DNA of 53,741 bases from Deltaproteobacteria bacterium UBA6106 (GCA_002428485.1 DIWM01000046.1:1-53741), one strand, 5' to 3'. Shown: positions 1 through 9,205, numbered from the stretch's first letter. Numbers and translations: made by a program. Notes: generated from the sequence alone by a model not told the origin.

Positions 1-2
1 GG

Positions 3-2222
3 TCCCGGGAACGCTTCACAATGGATGAGGGACTCTCGAGGGCTGTCCGCGAGGTATTCGTGAGGCTTTACAATGAAGGGCTCATCTACAGGGACAATTA
101 CATCATCAACTGGTGCCCGCGGTGTAAGACCGCCCTCTCCGACCTTGAGGCCGAACACGAAGAGACAAATGGGCATCTCTACCATATCCGGTATCCCCTG
201 GCAGAAGGCACGGGGTACCTGACGGTTGCCACGACGAGGCCCGAGACCATGCTTGGCGATACAGCCGTTGCCGTAAACCCCGACGACGAACGATACGGAA
301 AATACGTAGGGCAATACGTCATACTCCCCATTATGGATAAAAAGGTCCCTGTTATCGGCGACAGCTATGTCGATACATCGTTCGGGACGGGCGTGCTTAA
401 GGTTACCCCGGCGCACGACCTCAATGACTTCGAGATCATGAAGAGGCATCACCTCGAGGTCGTCAAAGTCATAGATGACGACGGGAAGATGAACGAAAAC
501 GCTGTCCATTACAAGGGCACTGACAGGTTCGAATGCCGTGAAAAGATCATCCGGGAGCTCGATGAGAAAGGCCTCCTTGAAAAGATCGAGCCCTATAACC
601 TTGGTGTCGGAAAATGCTATCGCTGCAAAACCATTGTGGAACCCTCGCTTTCGCTCCAGTGGTTCCTGAAGACGAAGCCCCTCGCACAGCCTGCGATCGA
701 GGCGGTACGGTCACAACGGGTCAGGATCATCCCCGAGATGTGGGAAAAGGTCTATTTCGAATGGATGGAGAATATCAGGGACTGGTGCATCTCCCGCCAG
801 ATATGGTGGGGGCACAGGATCCCCGTATGGTACTGCGACAGGTGCAACAAGACCTATGTGTCCGTTGACAACATTGATACCTGCCAGGATTGCAAGGGAA
901 AGCTGCGCCAGGAGTCCGATGTCCTTGACACATGGTTCTCATCCGGGCTCTGGCCGTTCACTACCCTTGGCTGGCCTGACAACACCGACGACCTGAAGAC
1001 CTTCTACCCGACGTCCCTTCTCATCACCGGGTTCGATATCCTCTTTTTCTGGGTAGCCCGGATGATCATGATGGGGCTCAAATTCATGGGGGATGTGCCC
1101 TTTCGCGACGTATACATCCACGCGCTTGTAAGGGACGCAGAAGGCAAGAAGATGAGCAAATCAAAAGGGAATGTTATCGACCCCCTTATCATAATGGACC
1201 GGTACGGGACGGATTCATTCAGGTTCATCCTTACCCTCCTCGCCGCACAGGGACGCGATGTCCTCCTGTCGGAAGAGAGGATCGAGGGTACGAGGAATTT
1301 TGTTAACAAGGTCTGGAACGCCTCCAAGCTTGCCCTGACCTTCCTGCAGGATAGTGAAGTAGCACCGGAAACAAAAAGGTCATCCTACCTGCCCGATGTG
1401 TGGATCAGATCAAGGACGCAAAAGGTGATCAGGGAGGTAACAGAGAGCATCAACACATACCGGTTCAATGAAGCGGCGAGCAGCCTCTACTCCTTTATAT
1501 GGCACGAGTTCTGCGACTGGTACCTGGAGCTTATAAAACCAAACCTCTACGGCAAGGTGAAAACTTTTGATGCCGGTGCAACGCGGTCTGTCCTCTACAG
1601 GACCCTCACGGACATCGTGAAGCTTCTGCATCCCATCATGCCTTTTGTTACGGAAGAGATATACCAGCGCCTCCCCGGTCGCGATACGGAAAGCGTCATG
1701 ACCTCCGCATTCCCGTTATTTAACGAGGCCGAGCTGGACGAAGAAAGCGAGGCGAACATGGCAACGATCATGGGGGTCATTGACGTTGTCCGCAACATCC
1801 GCGGCGAAACAGGGATAGCCCCCAACGTAAAGATCGGGGTCGTTATCCGCGCAAACGGCCGGCAATCACTTCTCAGGACATATGAATACTACATGAAAGA
1901 TCTTGCGAGGATCGAAAATATCCTCTTCATAGACGGCAACGCGCCGGAGCATTCAGCAGTAGGCGTATACAAGGGTATAGAGGTGTTTGTTCCCATCGAG
2001 GGCCTGATTGATGTCCAGAAGGAGCTGGGGAGGATCGACAAAGAACTCGTCAAGATACATGAAGACGGTGAGAAGATCTCCGCCAAGCTCAACAATTCAG
2101 CCTTCAGAGAAAAAGCGCCTCCGGAGGTGATTGCAAAAAATGAGGCAAACTTCAATGAGCTGCAGGAAAAACGCGAAAAGCTCATTGCAAGCAGGAAGAT
2201 GCTGGAGAGCATTACAGGGTAG
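3..2222 (+). CDS. valS: Valyl-tRNA synthetase, 3' part (5' end outside window)
   Basis: Class I aminoacyl-tRNA synthetase that charges tRNA-Val in the cytosol. The frame stays open to base 3, where it reads SRERFT just before the first Met at base 21. That run belongs to the middle of ValRS, so the Met is internal and the HIGH motif lies upstream of the window. About 740 residues remain: the editing domain (GTGVLKVTPAHD), CxxC pairs of zinc-ribbon type (CPRC, CDRC, CQDC), the KMSKS loop near base 1150, the anticodon-binding domain and a K/E-rich C-terminal arm expected to form a coiled coil. The next gene starts 3 bases after the stop, so the two are probably co-transcribed. Confidence 0.97.
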   Translation, partial: SRERFTMDEGLSRAVREVFVRLYNEGLIYRDNYIINWCPRCKTALSDLEAEHEETNGHLYHIRYPLAEGTGYLTVATTRPETMLGDTAVAVNPDDERYGKYVGQYVILPIMDKKVPVIGDSYVDTSFGTGVLKVTPAHDLNDFEIMKRHHLEVVKVIDDDGKMNENAVHYKGTDRFECREKIIRELDEKGLLEKIEPYNLGVGKCYRCKTIVEPSLSLQWFLKTKPLAQPAIEAVRSQRVRIIPEMWEKVYFEWMENIRDWCISRQIWWGHRIPVWYCDRCNKTYVSVDNIDTCQDCKGKLRQESDVLDTWFSSGLWPFTTLGWPDNTDDLKTFYPTSLLITGFDILFFWVARMIMMGLKFMGDVPFRDVYIHALVRDAEGKKMSKSKGNVIDPLIIMDRYGTDSFRFILTLLAAQGRDVLLSEERIEGTRNFVNKVWNASKLALTFLQDSEVAPETKRSSYLPDVWIRSRTQKVIREVTESINTYRFNEAASSLYSFIWHEFCDWYLELIKPNLYGKVKTFDAGATRSVLYRTLTDIVKLLHPIMPFVTEEIYQRLPGRDTESVMTSAFPLFNEAELDEESEANMATIMGVIDVVRNIRGETGIAPNVKIGVVIRANGRQSLLRTYEYYMKDLARIENILFIDGNAPEHSAVGVYKGIEVFVPIEGLIDVQKELGRIDKELVKIHEDGEKISAKLNNSAFREKAPPEVIAKNEANFNELQEKREKLIASRKMLESITG

Positions 2223-2225
2223 AAG

Positions 2226-3533
2226 ATGCCGCTGAACTTTTCCTTCATCGAATCGTACATCGCAGACCACCAGGATATTATAAAAGACCGCTTGCTTCTG
2301 CGAAACGAGCGGTACAGGCTTCTTTCCGAGCTCGTGAACACCCTGCAGTCGGCACTCAAGGATTATGAGATCTTCGAGACCGAGTTCAGGTCGCTCGTGC
2401 TCCACAAGATCGATGGCGCCACATCGCTTGAGGAGTTGCGGGCATACCATGATATAGCGGTTGCCGGCATAGAAAATTTCTATCTTGAAGAGGAAACTAT
2501 CCTCGATACCCACGACCTCTTTCGCATCGCCCGGGACAAACTCATCACCAAGGTATTAACCATGGTGGAAAAGGAGATGGAAGAGGAAGGGCTGGGAAAA
2601 CCGCCCACAGACTACGTATGGGGAGGCCTCGGGAGCGAAGGCAGGGACGAGCAGACGATGATCACCGATCAGGACAACATGATCATTTACGAAGAGCCCG
2701 ATAAAGACTTCATGCCAAAGGATTCCGGAAAAAGATTGCGTGAAGAGTTTGAGCAGAGGGATATCAAGGTATCAAAAGACGGCTTAGGACCAAAACAGAT
2801 TGTCGACTATTATTACGAGATCTTTTGCCGGAAAGCTACGGACAGCCTCCATGAAGTCGGTTTTGAGCGGTGCAAAGGCAATGTGATGCCGACAAACCAA
2901 AAATGGCGGGGGTCCATCGGGGATTGGAAAAAACGCATAGAAGACAGGATCACCTACGAGCAGGGCATCTTTGAGGCCCTGGACGTGATAATCCTGACCG
3001 ACGCCCGGCCCGTAAAGGGCAACACAAAACTCCTCGACTCGCTTCTGGAATACTTTTTCAAAAAGCTCACAGACAACAAGCACGTCATGAAAGATTTTAT
3101 CCAGTCTGCCGTGCTCATGCCAAGCGCCCTTACCTTCTTCGGCGGCTTCAAGACCGAAAAAGAAGGAGAGAACAAGGATAAGTTCAATATCAAGCTTCTC
3201 GGCTGGGCCCCGCTTATCCTCGCGGTAAGAATGACCGCTCTCGTGGGCGGCATCTATGAAAGAAATACACTGCGGCGGATACAGTCGCTCAGAAAGAAGA
3301 ACATCATTAAAAAAGATATGGAAAGCGACCTCATAGACGCATATTTTACATTCGTCAGGTTCAGGATAATGAGCCAGATCAACTACAGGACCGATAACAC
3401 AAAAGACAAGAACTACCTGAGGCCTGATATGCTGGGGCCTGATGAGCAGGAGAGGTTGCACAAGGCGATGAAAGCGGTAGAGGCATTTCAGAAATACATC
3501 CAGGAGACCCAGCTCTTCGGACAGATGTTGTAG
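2226..3533 (+). CDS. DUF294-type putative nucleotidyltransferase (GlnD-like)
   Basis: A 435-residue cytosolic protein. A helical N-terminal region (about 1-115) is followed by the nucleotidyltransferase signature GGLGSEGRDEQTMITDQDN at about 133-151, with the paired acidic residues in TDQDN that bind metal in this fold. A C-terminal helical domain of the DUF294_C kind follows. Family knowledge: these proteins resemble the uridylyltransferase domain of GlnD and are often fused to CBS or cyclic-nucleotide domains. Here no CBS domain is fused, but a separate CBS-pair protein is the next gene, so the two may work together (inference). The substrate is unknown. It starts 3 bases after valS, with only a weak ribosome site. 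Confidence 0.85.
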   Translation: MPLNFSFIESYIADHQDIIKDRLLLRNERYRLLSELVNTLQSALKDYEIFETEFRSLVLHKIDGATSLEELRAYHDIAVAGIENFYLEEETILDTHDLFRIARDKLITKVLTMVEKEMEEEGLGKPPTDYVWGGLGSEGRDEQTMITDQDNMIIYEEPDKDFMPKDSGKRLREEFEQRDIKVSKDGLGPKQIVDYYYEIFCRKATDSLHEVGFERCKGNVMPTNQKWRGSIGDWKKRIEDRITYEQGIFEALDVIILTDARPVKGNTKLLDSLLEYFFKKLTDNKHVMKDFIQSAVLMPSALTFFGGFKTEKEGENKDKFNIKLLGWAPLILAVRMTALVGGIYERNTLRRIQSLRKKNIIKKDMESDLIDAYFTFVRFRIMSQINYRTDNTKDKNYLRPDMLGPDEQERLHKAMKAVEAFQKYIQETQLFGQML

Positions 3534-3588
3534 CGATGAGCATTACACAGAGCGCTTTACGCAGCAATGCCATTGTATGGAGGAATAG

Positions 3589-3960
3589 ATGAAAGTAGTG
3601 GAACTTATGAACAAGAACGTAGTCACGTGCCACCCTTCAGAAAAGCTCAACGTCATTATCAACAAATTCGAGCTCTTTAATATCGCGGGCATGCCCGTGG
3701 TCGACAAAGGCAGGCTCGTAGGCATCATCTGCCAGAGCGATATACTCAAGGGGCTCAAAGCGGGCAGCATACAGGACCTTGCCGTGAGGGACGTCATGGT
3801 AGAAAATGTAATAACCGCACCTTCGACGGAGTCCGCTGTCAATATCGCAAAGACCATGATGGAAAAAAAGGTAAACAGGATCCCCATCATTGACAATGAC
3901 AAGCTTATCGGCATCGTCACAAGGGGCGACATCATAAAGGCCGTGGCTGAATGCGGGTGA
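3589..3960 (+). CDS. CBS-domain pair protein
   Basis: A 123-residue protein made almost only of two CBS motifs: about 1-60 (start MKVVELMNKNVVTC, core GMPVVDKGRLVGIICQSDIL) and about 68-123 (RDVMVENVITAPSTES, core VNRIPIIDNDKLIGIVTRGDII). CBS pairs bind adenine nucleotides and act as regulatory modules. A clear ribosome site (GGAGG) lies 6 bases before the ATG. It sits 55 bases after the DUF294 gene; the same domains are often fused in one protein elsewhere, so it may be a split regulatory subunit (inference). No catalytic domain is attached. Confidence 0.88.
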   Translation: MKVVELMNKNVVTCHPSEKLNVIINKFELFNIAGMPVVDKGRLVGIICQSDILKGLKAGSIQDLAVRDVMVENVITAPSTESAVNIAKTMMEKKVNRIPIIDNDKLIGIVTRGDIIKAVAECG

Positions 3961-4014
3961 GAGTAAAGTTCGGAGTCCGGAGTAAAGACGAGAAAGACGC
4001 AGGAGGCGTGAAAA

Positions 4015-4311
4015 GTGAAGATTGACAAAGACGTTGTGGAATACGTTGCCCATCTGGGCAGGCTTGCCCTGGAGCCCCATGAGGTTGAATTGTACACCGC
4101 TCAGCTAAACAGAATTCTCGAATATATGGACACCCTCAATGCCCTTGATACCGAAGGGGTAGAACCTACAAGCCACGCTATTCCCGTGACCTGCGTATTA
4201 AGAGACGATCTTGTAAAAGATTCCTTCAGCGTAGAAGATTCGATTTTGAATGCACCGGAGAAGATTGGCTCATCCTTTAAGGTGCCCCAGATCATTGAGG
4301 TGGAAGAATAA
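4015..4311 (+). CDS. gatC: Asp/Glu-tRNA(Asn/Gln) amidotransferase subunit C
   Basis: A 98-residue GatC, the small subunit that wraps around GatA and GatB in the complex that converts misacylated Glu-tRNA-Gln or Asp-tRNA-Asn to the correct amide form. The family pattern is clear: KDVVEYVAHLGRLALEPHEVE at the N-terminus, then LNRILEYMDTLNALDTEGVEPTSHA, and the C-terminal RDD...NAPEK region. It starts with GTG, with GGAGG 8 bases upstream. gatA follows after a 173-base gap filled with short repeats. No gatB is seen in the window. Confidence 0.95.
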   Translation: MKIDKDVVEYVAHLGRLALEPHEVELYTAQLNRILEYMDTLNALDTEGVEPTSHAIPVTCVLRDDLVKDSFSVEDSILNAPEKIGSSFKVPQIIEVEE

Positions 4312-4450
4312 GGTAGCTCATAGTTCATGGCTCATGGCTGATGGCGAAAAAACCGTAAGTCGTGAGGCGTAAGGGGAGAAAAAAACAAAGGAACTAAGAG
4401 TAAGGAGTAAAAAAATCGCCTCACGCCTGACGCCTCACGCCTGACGGGTT
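4312..4450. repeat. Intergenic heptamer-type repeat cluster between gatC and gatA
   Basis: The gap holds short degenerate tandem units: GCTCATAGTTCATGGCTCATGG (7-base period), then CGTAAGTCGTGAGGCGTAAGG, then GAGTAAGGAGTAA, and CGCCTCACGCCTGACG repeated toward gatA. The last unit is the inverse complement of the CGTGAGGCG-type units, so the block can fold on itself. Related blocks occur at many other gaps in the window. Confidence 0.8.
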
Positions 4451-4484
4451 TATGGGAGTTGTTAACAAAAGACAAGGAGATGTT

Positions 4485-5945
4485 GTGGAAGATATACTGG
4501 AAATGACCATTGTACAGATAAGAGAACTTCTTCAAAAAAGAGAAATAAGCTCTGTTGAGCTGACGAGTTACTTCCTTGAAAGGATAAAAAGATTTGACAG
4601 GGGCATCTCTGCGTATATCAAGGTGACCGGGGAATATGCCCTGGCAATGGCAAGGGAGGCCGACAGCAAGATCGCAAGCGGTGAAAAAGGCCGGCTCCTT
4701 GGAATTCCTCTTGGCATTAAGGACATCTACTGCACGAAAGGCATTGAGACTACCTGCGCATCACAGATCCTGAAAGGCTTTATTCCTCCCTACGATGCAA
4801 CTGTAATCAGGAGGCTGAAGGACGAAGGGTATGTCCATCTGGGGAGACTTAATATGGATGAATTCGCTATGGGTTCATCGACTGAAAATTCATCCTTTCA
4901 GACCACAAAAAATCCATGGGACCTGTCGCGCATTCCCGGCGGCTCCAGCGGCGGGTCGGCAGCAGCCACAGCGGCAGGGCTCTGCGTTGCGTCCATCGGG
5001 ACAGATACAGGGGGCTCTATCCGTCAGCCTGCAAGCCTCTGCGGCGTTGTCGGCATGAAGCCCACCTATGGCAGGGTCTCCCGATACGGCCTCATCGCCT
5101 TCGCCTCATCGCTTGACCAGATAGGGCCCATCACGAGGAACGTAAGCGACTGCGCGACGATGATGAATGTAATCGCAGGCCATGATCCAATGGATTCCAC
5201 ATCGATCCCACAGCCTGCGCCTGACTATGCTGCTTCCCTCGGACGGGACATAAAAGGCTTAAGGATAGGGATCCCAAAGGAGTATTTCAAAGATGGGATG
5301 GAAACGGACGTCAAAAAAGAGATGGATGCATCAATTGCATTATTCGAAAGGCAGGGCGCTTCCACCGTGGAGATCTCGCTTCCCCATAGCGAACACGCGG
5401 TAGCAACCTACTACATCATATGCACGGCAGAGGCATCCTCTAATCTTGCGCGATATGACGGGGTTAAATACGGGCTGCGGGAACCGGGGAAAGATATTAT
5501 CGACATGTATAAGAAGACGAGGTTCAAGGGATTCGGCAAGGAAGTAAAACGCCGGATCATTCTCGGGACCTACGTCCTCTCTTCAGGATACTACGATGCC
5601 TATTACAGGAAGGCTAGCAAGGTAAGAACGCTGATCAGAAAAGACTTTGACGAGGCCTTCAAGTCATGCGACATTATTGTAACACCTGTCTCCCCTACAA
5701 CCGCCTTCACAATCGGCGAAAGGATGGAAGATCCCCTTGCCATGTACCTCTCGGACATCTTTACCATACCGGTGAACCTGGCAGGCCTTCCGGGCATGTC
5801 GGTACCCTGCGGCCTTGACAGAAAGGGGTTGCCGATAGGTTTACAGCTCATCGGAAAACCGCTCGATGAGGCCCGCATGATCCAGGCAGCATACGTCTTT
5901 GAGAAAGAGCGGAAGGTGGAGAAGATACCGGAACGGTATAAATGA
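4485..5945 (+). CDS. gatA: Asp/Glu-tRNA(Asn/Gln) amidotransferase subunit A
   Basis: Amidase-signature subunit that releases ammonia from glutamine for the transamidation. A start at GTG 4485 is preferred: AAGGAG lies 5 bases upstream and the product (486 residues, VEDILEMTIVQIREL...) has the usual GatA length. An in-frame ATG at 4452 would add 11 residues encoded partly by repeat-derived sequence. The Ser-cisSer-Lys triad is present: Lys in LGIPLGIKDIYC, and the serines in PGGSSGGSAAA and GTDTGGSIRQPAS. The C-terminal PGMSVPCG and GLPIGLQLIG motifs are intact. The gene is followed by another repeat cluster, not by gatB. Confidence 0.95.
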   Translation: MEDILEMTIVQIRELLQKREISSVELTSYFLERIKRFDRGISAYIKVTGEYALAMAREADSKIASGEKGRLLGIPLGIKDIYCTKGIETTCASQILKGFIPPYDATVIRRLKDEGYVHLGRLNMDEFAMGSSTENSSFQTTKNPWDLSRIPGGSSGGSAAATAAGLCVASIGTDTGGSIRQPASLCGVVGMKPTYGRVSRYGLIAFASSLDQIGPITRNVSDCATMMNVIAGHDPMDSTSIPQPAPDYAASLGRDIKGLRIGIPKEYFKDGMETDVKKEMDASIALFERQGASTVEISLPHSEHAVATYYIICTAEASSNLARYDGVKYGLREPGKDIIDMYKKTRFKGFGKEVKRRIILGTYVLSSGYYDAYYRKASKVRTLIRKDFDEAFKSCDIIVTPVSPTTAFTIGERMEDPLAMYLSDIFTIPVNLAGLPGMSVPCGLDRKGLPIGLQLIGKPLDEARMIQAAYVFEKERKVEKIPERYK

Positions 5946-5951
5946 GAAAAG

Positions 5952-6096
5952 CGGCTCATAGCTCATGGCTCATAGCTCATGGTAACAGCAAGAACCCGGT
6001 AGGCAGTAAGCAGTATGCACGAAAATCTTTTCGCTGTCTGCTCCTTAATGTTTACTATGTTTGGTTTTTGCTATCAGCTATGAGCCATGAGCTGCT
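5952..6096. repeat. Composite inverted-repeat element (copy 1)
   Basis: The left arm is CGGCTCATAGCTCATGG followed by further CTCATAG units. The right arm is GCTATCAGCTATGAGCCATG plus AGCTGC, roughly its inverse complement. The centre holds ACGAAAATCTTTT (6019-6031) and a region rich in GCTGT and TGTTTA. A second element with the same arms, the same ACGAAAATCTTTT core and the same order lies at 33284-33409, so this is a dispersed family about 130-145 bases long. Confidence 0.75.
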
Positions 6097-6112
6097 TTTA
6101 TAGCCATAGGTT

Positions 6113-6754
6113 ATGAAACCACTTATCACATCATACAATGTCCGCAATTTCATGCACGCCCTCAAGAATATGGGGGTCGATACCTACCTCTTCGACAAGG
6201 ACGACCGGATGACCCTTTCAAAACTCAGAAAAGAGGTTCGTCAATGCAGTAAATGCGCCCTTGCCGCAACACGCAAAAACATTGTCTTCGGCGAGGGGGA
6301 TGCGAACGCGCGTTTGGTCTTTGTCGGTGAAGCGCCGGGTGAAGAAGAAGACATCCAGGGAAGACCATTCGTAGGGAAGGCCGGCAAGCTTCTCGACCAG
6401 CTCATCGAGAGGATTGGCCTCGGCAGAAGCGACGTCTATATCTGCAATGTCCTGAAATGCAGACCGCCGGGCAACAGGGACCCGGAGGAGCAGGAAAGAG
6501 AGGCGTGCAAACATTATCTCTTCGCGCAGCTTGAGCTCATCAAACCGAAGATCATCTGTACCCTCGGCCGTCATGCATACAATACGCTGCTTGGCGTAGA
6601 TGAGCGGATCACCAGGATCCGGGGCGTGCTTACGACCTATCGCGGAACGCCGCTCCTCCCCACATACCATCCATCGTTCCTCCTGCGCAACCAGAACAAG
6701 ATCAACGAGGCCTGGGACGATATGGAAAAACTCAAACAACTCCTTCGGAAATAA
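6113..6754 (+). CDS. Uracil-DNA glycosylase, family 4 (Fe-S type)
   Basis: Removes uracil from DNA as the first step of base-excision repair. The 213 residues hold the family motifs: GEAPGEEEDIQGRPFVGKAG (73-92, water-activating and uracil-binding loop) and PTYHPSFLLRN (183-193, DNA-intercalation loop). Four cysteines suit the family's 4Fe-4S cluster: C45 and C48 (CSKC), C111 or C116 (CNVLKCRPPGNRD) and C132. The first 40 residues are longer than in minimal members and the ribosome site is weak (ATAGG, 2 bases from the ATG), so an internal Met at 6152 or 6170 could be the true start. It begins just after repeat copy 1. Confidence 0.92.
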   Translation: MKPLITSYNVRNFMHALKNMGVDTYLFDKDDRMTLSKLRKEVRQCSKCALAATRKNIVFGEGDANARLVFVGEAPGEEEDIQGRPFVGKAGKLLDQLIERIGLGRSDVYICNVLKCRPPGNRDPEEQEREACKHYLFAQLELIKPKIICTLGRHAYNTLLGVDERITRIRGVLTTYRGTPLLPTYHPSFLLRNQNKINEAWDDMEKLKQLLRK

Positions 6755-6840
6755 CGGCTATGCAGCGGATCTCCCGCTTACCGCTCATATCGATGCCGGG
6801 TTAATTGGTGATTGGTTATGTATGTATGCTGCCCGGCTTT

Positions 6841-8931
6841 TTACCTCCCGCCCTTTCGTTCTATCCTGGGTGTCGCCTCCCTGGATGGCGTCTCCCTGGG
6901 CGCCGCAGACATCTTCACGCCTTCCTTCACTGGCGATTGAGCCTGAGGCGTCACTGAGGTGGACTTTATAGTTGGCTGCGTCCGGGGTGCTACCGAAGGA
7001 GGCTTTGCAGTTGGTTGTACTTGACGCGTCACAGAAAGAGTCCTCGCGGGTGCCTGCGTTTGAGACGTTACCGATCTTGGCGTTTGAGTAGCTACCGAAG
7101 GAGATCTCGTTGCCGAAAGCGTTTGGGATGTTGCCGCTGGGGAACGTGTTTTCTGACGTACGATCGATGGGGTTTGCGTTCTTTGCGTCGAGACCGGCGG
7201 CGACGGCACCTGCTGCGTCCTCAGCGAAGCCACCGATGGTGGCTGTGTCCTCGTTTGCAGGGATGGCCTCGCCTGCTGAACGGCAGGAGCAACTGAAGTA
7301 TTTTTTGCTATGTCGTTCTTCCTTGCCGATACATCGGCAAAACGGGCGGGTGCAGCAGGCTTCGCCTGTTTTGTTGCCTCGGGAGCACGCTCTTGCCCTG
7401 TTGCGGCCTTTGTCTCCTGGCGGGCAACCGGGGCCGCAGGCGTCTTATTCACTGCGCCGATCCTTTGTGATTCTGTCCTTGCATGGCGCGTGGACGTTAG
7501 TTGTCCTGTCGTGGACGGAACCTCATTTCCTTTAGGAGTTCCTTGCTGTAATGACGTTCTTGAAGATTGTGTCGGAGGCCGCGGTATCCTTTGTACAACC
7601 TGGCTCTCTGCTGCAGGATTATTATTCCTCGATGTTCCCGGTTTCATGCCGGCAATCCATGCCGGCGGCTGCTTCGTTTTTGGTATATCTTTAATGACGG
7701 GCATGAGCGTTGTTTTCTCCGGCCTTATCTCCGGAGCGCCCATGATCCTTTTCTCTCTCAGAAAAAGATTTTCCTTCGGGGCCGGTTTTACCTGCCTGCC
7801 GGTCACGAAGGTGTCCCTGTGCATGGCGGTGATTGCGTTCTTGACGTGTATGTTCTTATGCACGGGCCGGTTGACCGCAATGTTCTGCACGGTCACATTC
7901 TTTACATTGACGCTGTAAGGGCCGTAGTAGCCGCGTCCGTAGTAGACCTCCCGGGGGGCGAGGGGCACCCACGAGACGCATGTCGGGGTGTGGACCCATC
8001 CGACATATCCCGGGCCCCAGTATGCAAACCCTCTGCGCGGAGGTACCCAGCACCATCCGCGTGCCTTAATGAATGCCCACCTGCCGTAATGATACGGCGC
8101 CCATCCCCACGGCTCGTAGGAGATCCATACATAATCGCCATGCATCCAGACCCACCGGCCAACCCTGTAGGGAGACCAGTTCTGCACGACTATGACAGTC
8201 GGCGTCCAGACATAGCCGTATTCCTGCTCCAATACCCACTTGCCGTTTTTATTGAGGTCATAAGAATAGTGCTTAAGCTCATCGGGAAGATAGGCAGTTG
8301 CATTCCCTGATTCAGGCCTTGCAAACTCACGGTCCCTCTGCTTGTTCCACTGCTCCCATTCATCGGTTGGGAGAAGTTTTGCGAGGACCGGGTATTGGGC
8401 ATCTCTCTTCAGGACCATCCTTTCTCCCGCGCCGATCCGCATCTGCCCTGTACCACGGTCTGCGTACAACTCGCCTTGAAAGACAGAGGCGGTTGAATCT
8501 TCATTCTCTGCCACGTCGATCCTGAAGACAGAGTTCGTGTGTGCGATAAAAGATGCCGCCGGGGTCTCCAGAATCACAGCGTTCCCCTTTTCAACGATCA
8601 CATTCCCATATACGCGCCCTGCGCCCAGGTAAAACCGTGTCTGCTTGTCCGCCGGCGAGGACATCTCTAAAAATGTGTTCCTGTCGAGCCTGACGATCGT
8701 ACCGTTTCTTAAAAAAAGCTCAGCCTTCCCGTTATCAGGAACCCAGATTTGATCGCTGTCCGTTAAGGGCATATTGATCGATGCGGGCAGCCACTCTTTT
8801 GCATCTACTGTCTTTACCTGTACGTCCCCTTCCAGGTATCTCAGGTAAATATTACCAGGATCAGCAGTATATCCCTGCAGAGGAAGTGCGATTGCGCATA
8901 CCATACAAAACAAAGACGCCAAATGTTTCAT
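6841..8931 (-). CDS. Secreted FecR-domain / DUF6600 protein with Pro-Gln-Ser-Thr-rich tail
   Basis: A 696-residue exported protein. The start at 8931 is fixed by AAAGGAGG 8 bases upstream and by the signal peptide that follows (MKHLASLFCMVCAIALPLQG). Next comes a FecR-like domain (about 30-180), then a Trp/Tyr/Gly-rich DUF6600 block (about 240-350) with repeated W-x-P and GRW motifs such as YRVGRWVWMHGDYVWISYEP. From about 440 to the end it is low complexity, with Thr-Gln, Pro-Ser-Val and Arg repeats. Family knowledge: such proteins are envelope-associated and of unknown function. No sigma-factor partner of a FecR system is next to it. The gene stands alone, convergent with udg. Confidence 0.8.
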   Translation of the reverse strand: MKHLASLFCMVCAIALPLQGYTADPGNIYLRYLEGDVQVKTVDAKEWLPASINMPLTDSDQIWVPDNGKAELFLRNGTIVRLDRNTFLEMSSPADKQTRFYLGAGRVYGNVIVEKGNAVILETPAASFIAHTNSVFRIDVAENEDSTASVFQGELYADRGTGQMRIGAGERMVLKRDAQYPVLAKLLPTDEWEQWNKQRDREFARPESGNATAYLPDELKHYSYDLNKNGKWVLEQEYGYVWTPTVIVVQNWSPYRVGRWVWMHGDYVWISYEPWGWAPYHYGRWAFIKARGWCWVPPRRGFAYWGPGYVGWVHTPTCVSWVPLAPREVYYGRGYYGPYSVNVKNVTVQNIAVNRPVHKNIHVKNAITAMHRDTFVTGRQVKPAPKENLFLREKRIMGAPEIRPEKTTLMPVIKDIPKTKQPPAWIAGMKPGTSRNNNPAAESQVVQRIPRPPTQSSRTSLQQGTPKGNEVPSTTGQLTSTRHARTESQRIGAVNKTPAAPVARQETKAATGQERAPEATKQAKPAAPARFADVSARKNDIAKNTSVAPAVQQARPSLQTRTQPPSVASLRTQQVPSPPVSTQRTQTPSIVRQKTRSPAATSQTLSATRSPSVATQTPRSVTSQTQAPARTLSVTRQVQPTAKPPSVAPRTQPTIKSTSVTPQAQSPVKEGVKMSAAPRETPSREATPRIERKGGR

Positions 8932-9050
8932 TATATCGCCTCCTTTACACATTCTGCATACCCTTGTTAGAGCAATATGCATGCCAGTGGCCGGTCGATA
9001 TAATAGATTGATTATACTAGGTTTTTTTACACGGCGACCGTTGCCGCAGT

Positions 9051-9092
9051 ACATAATTGTCGAAACGGGGCTTTTCCCATCGACAATTATGT
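9051..9092. promoter_or_regulatory. 12-base inverted repeat upstream of the FecR/DUF6600 gene
   Basis: ACATAATTGTCG (9051-9062) and CGACAATTATGT (9081-9092) are perfect inverse complements around an 18-base centre that can add a short GGG/CCC pairing. The element lies 120 bases upstream of the start codon of the - strand gene, near a TATAAT-like sequence at about 9011-9016. It could be an operator or a cruciform; it has no U-tract to make it a terminator. Confidence 0.5.
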
Positions 9093-9160
9093 CTATGGAG
9101 AAAGGATCTAAATCTTAATATCTTGGAACAACTGTCGCAAGGTGTGGAAGTCAGATTCTT

Positions 9161-9199
9161 CCCCCTCGCCCTGACCCTCTCCCGCCAGGGGAGAGGGAA
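9161..9199. repeat. CCCTCxCCCTGACCCTCTCCC-type dispersed repeat
   Basis: A GC-rich block CCCTCGCCCTGACCCTCTCC followed by CGCCAGGGGAGAGGG, which forms a CTCTCCC/GGGAGAG hairpin. Four more members of the family occur between 51720 and 52412, two of them inverted. Confidence 0.75.
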
Positions 9200-9205
9200 C
9201 GTTGT

